Shown: positions 1-5,250 of the stretch, one piece after another | Numbering within the stretch: the first letter of the stretch is position 1 | Layout: every line of letters begins with the position of its first letter | Assembly (NCBI RefSeq): GCF_002257705.1 | Contig: NZ_LSLK01000089.1 | Span: 1 to 5,250, forward strand | Direction of reading: 5' to 3' | Source: Sporomusa silvacetica DSM 10669 | GTDB taxonomy: Bacteria; Bacillota; Negativicutes; Sporomusales; Sporomusaceae | DNA: 5,250 nt | Notes under the pieces: generated by a model | The model's database searches: none | Told to the model about the DNA's origin: nothing | Seen by the model: the letters and a program-made list of their open reading frames with translations, nothing else | Translations under genes and position numbers: made by a program

Positions 1-556
<556 letters not shown>

Positions 557-603
557 AAAAAGGCAAAAGCCTGCAGGACTTTTCTGCAGGCTTTTGCCTT
601 TTT
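557..603 (+). terminator. Strong intrinsic terminator after 16S rRNA
   Basis: The left arm 557-576 and right arm 584-603 are perfect 20-bp inverted repeats with a 7-nt loop (577-583). The GC-rich core is AGCCTGCAG/CTGCAGGCT. The right arm ends in TTTTT, followed by CTTT. The left arm starts with AAAAA, so the opposite strand also ends in a T run and the element could work in both directions. It lies about 150 nt after the 16S end and just before an extended -10 promoter, so it should end the 16S transcript and insulate the downstream operon. Antitermination of rRNA polymerase acts mainly against Rho, so a hairpin this strong should still stop much of the transcription; that last point is inference. 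Confidence 0.92.
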
Positions 604-636
604 CTTTACGTTCTTCATTTTGTTTTCAGAATCAAT

Positions 637-645
637 TGCTATAAT
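637..645 (+). promoter_or_regulatory. Extended -10 promoter for the glycosyltransferase/two-component operon
   Basis: TGCTATAAT at 637-645 is a perfect TATAAT (640-645) with the TGn extension that offsets a poor -35. The best -35 candidate is the T-rich stretch at 616-623 and is weak. Transcription would begin near 652, giving a leader of about 110 nt before the coding start. It lies 34 nt after the terminator, a natural place for a new transcription unit. No regulator operator is evident in the leader. Confidence 0.65.
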
Positions 646-748
646 TACTAAGAAATAAGCAGTCGTTATTGTTTATGTGATTGGAAGGGGAAATACTAAC
701 ACCGAGGACAAAATTTTATTAGTACGTAAAGGTAACAATTAACTATTC

Positions 749-755
749 AAGGGGG
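749..755 (+). promoter_or_regulatory. Ribosome binding site deciding the glycosyltransferase start
   Basis: AAGGGGG (749-755) resembles AAGGAGG with one mismatch. It is 7 nt from the GTG at 763 but only 4 nt from the in-frame TTG at 760. The spacing and the stronger codon favour GTG. Confidence 0.6.
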
Positions 756-762
756 AATTTTG

Positions 763-2409
763 GTGGCCGCTTCAATATCTATCGCAGCCGTTCGCTCTAG
801 GCAGATTTGCTTAGGATTGTTTTTAGTTTCGCTTGTTTCCTATTTGTTGTTTAGCCACCTTGTGCCGATTACAGATCCTGTAGAATCAAATTATGTGCTT
901 ACCGCAAAAGAAATGGTCAAAAGTGGAGATTGGCTTTCGCCCCAAATATATGGCCACGTATGGTTTGATAAACCGATATTTTTTTATTGGCTTACCGCTT
1001 TGGCCTTTAAATGTTTTGGATTTTCCGACCTGGCGGCACGTCTTGCTCCGGCTTTGTTTGCCGGATTAGGGGTGGTATTAATATATTGGTTTTTGAACAA
1101 GACATCCAGTCAAGCAGTAGCATTATTATCGGCTCTCGTTATGGGAACGTCGTTAGAGTATGTGCTTCTCGCAAAATTCGTCATTACTGATATGGTGCTG
1201 TTTGTATTTAATAGTGCGGCACTTGTATTTTTTTACCTTGGGTATACCAAGGTGGAGGGGACCAAACGGTGGTATTTGCTTATGTATGCAAGTATGGCCT
1301 TGGCTGTTTTAACTAAGGGGCCTGTTGGTTTGTTTCTGCCTGGTCTTGTGATGGCCATTTTTATCGCCATACAGCGTAATTGGACAGAACTTAGAAAAAT
1401 GTCAATACCGACAGGTTTAGTATTGTTTGCGGTGATTGCATTTCCCTGGTATATTGCCATGTATTATGTTCATGGGTCCGAGTTTATTGATACCTTTTTT
1501 GGAGTGCATAATTATCTGCGCGCGACAGTTTCAGAGCATCCAAAAGATAATGTAATCTATTACTATCTTGTGGTATTTTTGCTCAGTATGCTGCCTTGGG
1601 CTCCGCTGGCGCTGAAGGCAATGGTTGCTACCTGGAAAGACCAATCGTTGCGCAAATCACCGCTATGGTTATTTAGTTTCATCTGGACAGGAGTATATTT
1701 CATTTTTTACTCGCTTATGGCTACAAAATATCTTACCTATACATTTCCTACGCTTTTTCCACTGGCGATGCTGACAGGGAATTACCTGGAACAGCTTTTG
1801 CATCAGAATAAGAAAAGCACAATTATCTATTGGGTAGGCATTCCCATGATAGTTTCGACGCTAGCCTATATAGTTGCAGTTCAGAGTTATCTTGAAAACC
1901 TGTGGATTGTTGTCGCAGGGGGTAGTCTGATGCTGATAATAGTATTTGCTTGGTGGAGAATAAAGAAACAACGTCCAAAATATGTTTTGGAGTTACTTTG
2001 TATATACCAAGTTGCAGTGTATATGATGCTGTCCCTTTTTATCCTTCCTGTAATGGCTGATACTAGATCTGAAAAAAAGCTTGCGCAAGACATGCTAAAT
2101 TATAGTGATCACCACCTAGGTCTTTACGAGTTTTATAGTACGTCGGCAGTTTATTACAGTGGTAAAACGGCAGTGAAACTTACCTACTCAGAACCCGTGG
2201 TATCATCTCAGACCGAATTAAGTTGGTCAAGCAAATACACGATGCCTACTGAATCATTAGTCAGCTTCGTGACGAATTCTAAAAAAAATAGTATAGTGGT
2301 TATAGTACCTGAACAGAAAAGAAAACAGTTTTTGGAAGAGATAAAAGATAGCAATCCTCAACTATTGAAGACGACTGAGAAATTTAGCTATTATCATTTT
2401 GGAGACTGA
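763..2409 (+). CDS. ArnT/PMT-like integral membrane glycosyltransferase (GT39/GT83-type)
   Basis: The product is 548 aa from GTG at 763 (549 aa from TTG at 760). The family transfers a sugar from a polyprenyl-phosphate donor to lipid A, other glycolipids or protein on the outer face of the cytoplasmic membrane. Supporting sequence: a first membrane helix (about 14-33) followed by the TDPVESNY motif (37-44), whose Asp38/Glu41 match the conserved acidic pair of the first periplasmic loop. Then come SGDWLSP (54-60), WFDKPIFFYW (67-76, the DKP signature), AARL (91-94) and TKGPVG (184-189). About 12 hydrophobic segments extend to residue 430, and a soluble C-terminal domain (about 432-548) probably faces outside, as in ArnT. 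Length and layout fit intact ArnT-like proteins. It is the first gene of an apparent operon with a two-component system. The acceptor and donor cannot be read from sequence, so I give no gene symbol. Confidence 0.88.
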   Translation: MAASISIAAVRSRQICLGLFLVSLVSYLLFSHLVPITDPVESNYVLTAKEMVKSGDWLSPQIYGHVWFDKPIFFYWLTALAFKCFGFSDLAARLAPALFAGLGVVLIYWFLNKTSSQAVALLSALVMGTSLEYVLLAKFVITDMVLFVFNSAALVFFYLGYTKVEGTKRWYLLMYASMALAVLTKGPVGLFLPGLVMAIFIAIQRNWTELRKMSIPTGLVLFAVIAFPWYIAMYYVHGSEFIDTFFGVHNYLRATVSEHPKDNVIYYYLVVFLLSMLPWAPLALKAMVATWKDQSLRKSPLWLFSFIWTGVYFIFYSLMATKYLTYTFPTLFPLAMLTGNYLEQLLHQNKKSTIIYWVGIPMIVSTLAYIVAVQSYLENLWIVVAGGSLMLIIVFAWWRIKKQRPKYVLELLCIYQVAVYMMLSLFILPVMADTRSEKKLAQDMLNYSDHHLGLYEFYSTSAVYYSGKTAVKLTYSEPVVSSQTELSWSSKYTMPTESLVSFVTNSKKNSIVVIVPEQKRKQFLEEIKDSNPQLLKTTEKFSYYHFGD

Positions 2410-2448
2410 CGGATTATTGCTCTAGGCTCGGGGTGGAGGGGGATACAG

Positions 2449-3132
2449 ATGCGTATATTATTAGCTGAAGATGATACTAAACTTGGTAATTTAATTAAAC
2501 GAATGTTAGAAAAGGCCGAAGTATCGGTTGATTGGGTAATACGAGGGGATACCGCATTTGAGTACGCAACAAACTCTTATTATGACGTAATTGTTTTAGA
2601 CTGGATGATGCCAGGGCAGACGGGCATCGAAGTGTGTGCTCAGCTGCGTAAAGATGGCTATCAAGGCGCCATTTTGATGCTTACAGCCAAAGACGATATT
2701 ACTGATCGGGTGTTAGGGCTGGATACAGGAGCCGACGACTACCTTGTAAAACCGTTTGAGTTTGTAGAATTGCTTGCCAGACTCCGGGCTTTATCGCGCC
2801 GGAGCAGTGCTAAGCTGAAAGAAGATATCGTGCAAATAGGCGATCTTATTTTAGATCGCTCGACCCGCAGTGTTCGTGTTGACGAAACCGAGGTACAGCT
2901 TACCAGTCGTGAATTTCAACTGTTAGATTTGCTTGTACAAAATAAAGGACAGGTGGTACCACGGGAAGTCATACTAGATCGGGTTTGGGGGTTAGATGCC
3001 GACGTATCAACTAATAACCTTGATGCTTATGTGCGTTTGTTGCGGAGAAAAATTAACCTGCCTGAGGGCGATGTAGTAATCCAAAATGTCAGAGGGATAG
3101 GGTTTAAGTTAGAGGCTCATCATGTTTGCTAA
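2449..3132 (+). CDS. OmpR/PhoB-family response regulator
   Basis: This 227-aa cytoplasmic DNA-binding regulator has two complete domains. The receiver domain (1-118) has the acidic pocket Glu7/Asp8/Asp9, phospho-acceptor Asp51 in VLDWMMPG, switch Thr79 in MLTAKDD and Lys101 in LVKPFE. The winged-helix effector domain (about 127-225) has LTSREFQLLDLLVQNKGQVV, a recognition helix around 188-202 (NNLDAYVRLLRRKI) and the wing NVRGIGFKLE (213-222). All key residues are present, so it should be phosphorylated by the kinase encoded next and bind direct repeats as a dimer. The ATG is supported by GGAGG at 2435-2439, 9 nt upstream. It lies 39 nt after the glycosyltransferase with no terminator and overlaps the kinase gene by 11 nt. 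Its targets are unknown; autoregulation of the operon promoter near 640 is possible, but no clear site is seen. Confidence 0.96.
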   Translation: MRILLAEDDTKLGNLIKRMLEKAEVSVDWVIRGDTAFEYATNSYYDVIVLDWMMPGQTGIEVCAQLRKDGYQGAILMLTAKDDITDRVLGLDTGADDYLVKPFEFVELLARLRALSRRSSAKLKEDIVQIGDLILDRSTRSVRVDETEVQLTSREFQLLDLLVQNKGQVVPREVILDRVWGLDADVSTNNLDAYVRLLRRKINLPEGDVVIQNVRGIGFKLEAHHVC

Positions 3133-4414
3133 AATTCGCAACCATTTGACTATGGTTTACTCTGCGGTTATGGTGTGTTTTCTAATATCATTCGTAGTGT
3201 CAAGCTATACAGGGCTGGTTTGGGTACTGTACCGGGAAGAACAAAAAGATATCGAGGCGTTCGCCAAAGAAGAAGCTCGCGAACACATTACCCTGCTTCG
3301 ACAAATACAATTGTCGGGAAATTTGCCTTTGGGGGAAGACGATGAACAAAATGATGGGAAACTCTTCCATTATGCATTTGATCTAAAAGGGCAACAGGTT
3401 TCCTCAAGTGAGCCAGCTCGCGAAGTACGTGCTCTTGTTCTGGATAACATCCGTAGTTGGCAAGGTGCTGACGGGGAAGCAATATTAACCAAACTGCATC
3501 TTCCGGGTGACAGAAAAAAATACTTCATGCTATGCAGTGTGAAAGTTTATGAGGGTGAAAAGGCGCTCGGTACGGTTTTCGTGGGCAAAGATATTACGTC
3601 CTACTACGTGATGTTAAAAAGGCTATTGTTAGTTCTTAGCCTGGGATGCTTATTATTTCTTGTTATTGCAGCTTTTGCTGGCCATCTACTGGCGGGCCGG
3701 GCAATTGTCCCTATTAAAAACTCTTTTGCTAGGCAACGTGAGTTCGTTGCTGATGCATCTCATGAACTTCGTACCCCTCTTAGTGTTATGTTGACTTCTG
3801 TAGAGGCAATTCGAACAGATGACGAAAATAGATTTTCGCCATTTTCCGTGCAGGTGCTTGATGATATGAAAGGTGAAATCAAGAGAATGACTAAAATTGT
3901 CTCCGATTTATTGACTCTTGCCAGAGCTGATGCCGGCGCGACTGCGATCATCAAAGAAAGATTTGATATCAATATGATTGCTGAGAAGGTCATCCGCTCC
4001 TTTCAACCGATAGCAATTGAAAAGGGGATTAAGCTTGAGCTTGCCGGGACAAGCAATCTTTTTATTCAAGCAGACAAAGAAAGAATTAGTCAGATGTTGT
4101 TGATTTTAATTGACAATGCATTGAAGTTTGTGCAGCACGAAGGGGAGGTAATCCTCACTGTCAAACAGCTGGCTGGTTCGAAGGGGACTATCAATATCAT
4201 TGTGCAAGATAATGGGATAGGTATTCTCCCCCAAGAGCAACAACTTATTTTTGAACGATTTTATAGAATAGATAAAGTAAGATCCAGGGAAGCGGGTGGT
4301 ACAGGCCTTGGGTTATCTATTGCCAAATGGATAGTAGAAGCTCATGGAGGGACAATTAGAGTGGAGAGTGCTATTGGCGTTGGTAGTACTTTTATTGTAA
4401 CCTTACCTAGCTAA
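3122..4414 (+). CDS. Membrane-bound sensor histidine kinase (HisKA/HATPase_c)
   Basis: This 430-aa kinase is the likely partner of the regulator it overlaps. Order of parts: TM1 (about 12-36), an extracytoplasmic sensor region (about 37-163), TM2 (about 167-190), a very short linker, HisKA with phospho-acceptor His214 in DASHELRTPL, then the ATPase with N-box Asn332 (LIDNALKF), G1 DNGIG (363-367), F-box FERF (377-380) and G2 GGTGLGLS (392-399). All catalytic boxes are intact. Only 17 residues separate Pro197 from His214, so the usual HAMP domain of about 50 residues is mostly missing, as in CiaH-like Firmicutes kinases. The sensor region is rich in acidic residues, including EDDE (72-75). The ATG at 3122 has GAGG (3112-3115) 6 nt upstream and lies inside the regulator's last codons, suggesting translational coupling. 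The signal sensed is unknown. Confidence 0.95.
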   Translation: MFAKIRNHLTMVYSAVMVCFLISFVVSSYTGLVWVLYREEQKDIEAFAKEEAREHITLLRQIQLSGNLPLGEDDEQNDGKLFHYAFDLKGQQVSSSEPAREVRALVLDNIRSWQGADGEAILTKLHLPGDRKKYFMLCSVKVYEGEKALGTVFVGKDITSYYVMLKRLLLVLSLGCLLFLVIAAFAGHLLAGRAIVPIKNSFARQREFVADASHELRTPLSVMLTSVEAIRTDDENRFSPFSVQVLDDMKGEIKRMTKIVSDLLTLARADAGATAIIKERFDINMIAEKVIRSFQPIAIEKGIKLELAGTSNLFIQADKERISQMLLILIDNALKFVQHEGEVILTVKQLAGSKGTINIIVQDNGIGILPQEQQLIFERFYRIDKVRSREAGGTGLGLSIAKWIVEAHGGTIRVESAIGVGSTFIVTLPS

Positions 4415-4487
4415 GTGAGTTGCAGGTCCATTTATAACTATGTCACATAAGAAGATGCACAAAATGACATGAAGTATAGAATGTCTA

Positions 4488-4516
4488 TTGCAAAACAGTT
4501 AATTTCAGTATATAAT
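4488..4516 (+). promoter_or_regulatory. Sigma-A-type promoter driving 23S rRNA
   Basis: TTGCAA (4488-4493), a 17-nt spacer, then a perfect TATAAT (4511-4516). The -35 matches TTGACA at four of six positions, and the spacing is ideal. The start would be near 4523, giving a leader of about 440 nt before 23S. It lies 74 nt after the kinase stop in a region with no gene other than 23S ahead, so the rRNA is the only evident target. Confidence 0.6.
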
Positions 4517-4573
4517 CACCTATGTGCCTGAAACTAGATACTCTACACAGGTAAAACAGTACAGGAATACGAA

Positions 4574-4614
4574 TTGGTCAAAATTGGTCATTGTAATATA
4601 TGATTAATTATGAT
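4574..4614 (+). promoter_or_regulatory. Possible tandem promoters built on a 10-bp repeat
   Basis: AATTGGTCA occurs twice, 10 bp apart (4572-4580 and 4582-4590), and TATGAT occurs twice with the same offset (4599-4604 and 4609-4614). Each TTGGTC (4574-4579, 4584-4589) sits 19 nt upstream of a TATGAT. The spacers are longer than ideal, so activity is uncertain. Tandem promoters ahead of a boxA are typical of rRNA leaders. The repeats could instead be an operator. Confidence 0.35.
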
Positions 4615-4630
4615 AACATAATACTCCTGA

Positions 4631-4645
4631 TGTTCCTTGAAAACT
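4631..4645 (+). promoter_or_regulatory. boxA-like rRNA antitermination element
   Basis: TGTTCCTTGAAAACT differs at one position from the TGTTCTTTGAAAACT block found in Bacillus-type rRNA leaders and spacers, where NusB/S10 bind the nascent RNA to make polymerase resistant to Rho. It lies downstream of all candidate promoters and about 320 nt before 23S, so any transcript into 23S would carry it. The match is from remembered consensus. Confidence 0.7.
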
Positions 4646-4766
4646 GCACAGAAGAAAGCAAAAGTAAAGAATGCCTCATATGCAAATATGAAGAGCAAAC
4701 TTAACGAAGCGCAATTAGGACGAACTGAAGGCAAACGTAAGCTAAACCATCGGCACAGTAAGATGT

Positions 4767-4860
4767 AGCCGAGAGGCTGTAGCGTGCATCAGATGCTAGG
4801 CGCGGCGAGCACTGAAGCGGAGGCGTACTGGAAAGTACGTTGAGCATCGGAGCGCAGCCT
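4767..4860 (+). other. Structured leader element with GNRA-capped hairpins
   Basis: A small hairpin AGCC-GAGA-GGCT (4767-4778) is followed by a branched fold. Its outer stem pairs 4798-4804 (AGGCGCG) with 4853-4860 (CGCAGCCT, one bulged A at 4856). Inside is CGTACT-GGAA-AGTACG (4824-4839), extended by a G-U pair. Both tetraloops (GAGA, GGAA) are GNRA type, which argues for a real folded RNA. I have an impression that similar GGAGGCGTAC...GTACGTTGAG elements precede 23S in related Firmicutes, but cannot check it. Function unknown; pre-23S processing or folding is likely. Confidence 0.5.
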
Positions 4861-4869
4861 GCAACAACG

Positions 4870-4940
4870 GTCGATCATTATGCCGTCCATGGCATGATCG
4901 ACACTAGAACCATCCATGGTTCGTCGCAGATGATGTGCGA
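4870..4940 (+). other. Three consecutive hairpins just upstream of 23S
   Basis: Hairpin 1 pairs GTCGATCA (4870-4877) with TGATCGAC (4895-4902) and TGCC (4881-4884) with GGCA (4891-4894), with a 3-nt bulge. Hairpin 2 pairs GAACCA (4907-4912) with TGGTTC (4917-4922) around TCCA. Hairpin 3 pairs TCGCA (4924-4928) with TGCGA (4936-4940). TCCATGG recurs in hairpins 1 and 2. None has a T run, so these are not terminators. They probably organise the precursor 5' of 23S. Confidence 0.55.
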
Positions 4941-4963
4941 TAGACAGCCGACAACTGATCATA

Positions 4964-5250
4964 AGTCAAGTTGCTAAGGGCATACGGCGGATGCCTAGGC
5001 GCCAAGAGCCGACGAAGGACGGGGTAAGCTCCGATATGCCAGGAAGAGCTGCAAGCAAGCATTGACTCCTGGATTTCCGAATGGGGGAACCCGGCGGTGG
5101 TAATGCACCGTCACCTAACTTAGGTTAGGAGGGCACCCGGGGAACTGAAACATCTAAGTACCCGGAGGAAAAGTAATCAATTGAGATTCCCTAAGTAGCG
5201 GCGAGCGAACGGGGAAGAGCCCAAACCAGAGAGCTTTGCTCTTTGGGGTT
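4964..5250 (+). rRNA. rrl: 23S ribosomal RNA, 5' part (continues beyond window)
   Basis: This is the start of large-subunit rRNA domain I. GTTGCTAAGGGCATACGGCG (4970-4989) aligns with the E. coli 23S start (GGTTAAGCGACTAAG...), placing the mature 5' end at about 4964. Further landmarks are GGATGCCTAGGCGCCAAGAG (4989-5008), GAAACATCTAAGTACCCGGA (5147-5166) and GTAGCGGCGAGCGAACGGGG (5195-5214). The segment covers roughly the first 285 nt with no break visible. It should be transcribed from the candidate promoters at 4488-4614, because a terminator closes the 16S transcript far upstream. The exact 5' end is uncertain by a few bases. Confidence 0.97.

Larger units (their letters stand above)
4415..4963 (+). 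other. Gene-free region: 23S leader and right half of the spacer
   Basis: No plausible protein gene or tRNA is seen in these 549 bases. The AT-rich left part (4415-4630) holds the candidate promoters. The part from 4631 holds the boxA-like element, and 4653-4963 is a structured, purine-rich leader reaching the 23S 5' end. No convincing intrinsic terminator follows the kinase stop codon. The sharp change from AT-rich to more GC-rich sequence near 4630 may mark the boundary between operon flank and rRNA spacer. Confidence 0.75.

Noticed and set aside
1233..1460. Open frame on the - strand inside the glycosyltransferase gene
   Set aside because: It is antisense to strongly conserved membrane motifs of a clear gene, with no protein signature of its own.
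1887..2093. Open frame on the - strand inside the glycosyltransferase gene
   Set aside because: It is a shadow of the membrane-segment coding sequence and has no family features.
3288..3993. Two open frames on the - strand inside the kinase gene (3288-3482 and 3760-3993)
   Set aside because: Both are antisense to kinase coding sequence, the second across the His-box region, and neither looks like a protein.
4518..4552. Weak hairpin ACCT-GTG/CAC-AGGT as a terminator for the kinase operon
   Set aside because: Only seven pairs with a 2-nt bulge, a large loop and no T run; it also overlaps the end of the better-supported promoter region.
4791..4848. GATGCT (4793-4797 region) pairing with AGCATC (4843-4848) as the outer stem of the leader element
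   Set aside because: It conflicts with the AGGCGCG/CGCAGCCT stem at 4798-4860, which encloses the inner hairpin with more GC pairs; kept only as an alternative fold.

Overview
The window is a bacterial ribosomal RNA locus whose 16S and 23S genes are separated by about 4.56 kb carrying a three-gene protein-coding unit. The 16S tail (box GTACACACCGCCCGTC, the CACCACGAAAGTTG stretch, anti-Shine-Dalgarno tail) and the spacer motifs look like Firmicutes. The 16S pattern fits best with Negativicutes (diderm, LPS-bearing Firmicutes such as the Sporomusa/Pelosinus group). That assignment is inferred from remembered consensus, not from a search.

Layout on the + strand: (1) 1-406, 3' part of 16S rRNA. 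(2) 407-556, left half of an internal transcribed spacer with two mutually exclusive hairpins. (3) 557-603, a perfect 20-bp intrinsic terminator. (4) about 637-762, an extended -10 promoter and leader. (5) 763-2409, an ArnT/PMT-like membrane glycosyltransferase. (6) 2449-3132, an OmpR-family response regulator. (7) 3122-4414, its membrane histidine kinase, overlapping the regulator by 11 nt. (8) 4415-4963, a gene-free stretch with candidate promoters, a boxA-like antitermination element and a chain of hairpins. (9) 4964-5250, 5' part of 23S rRNA. All genes point the same way. No tRNA is seen in either spacer half.

The glycosyltransferase, regulator and kinase look like one operon: 39 nt, then an overlap, with no terminator between them. 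The likely theme is envelope (lipid A, LPS or other surface glycan) modification tied to a cell-surface signal, by analogy with the PmrAB-ArnT logic of Proteobacteria. The 16S transcript appears to end at its own terminator, and the 23S appears to have its own promoters and boxA. The locus therefore reads as a split rRNA operon. A conserved spacer block lies on each side of the protein genes, which suggests an ancestral 16S-23S spacer interrupted by the three-gene unit, or a rearrangement or assembly join between rRNA operons. The window alone cannot separate these.
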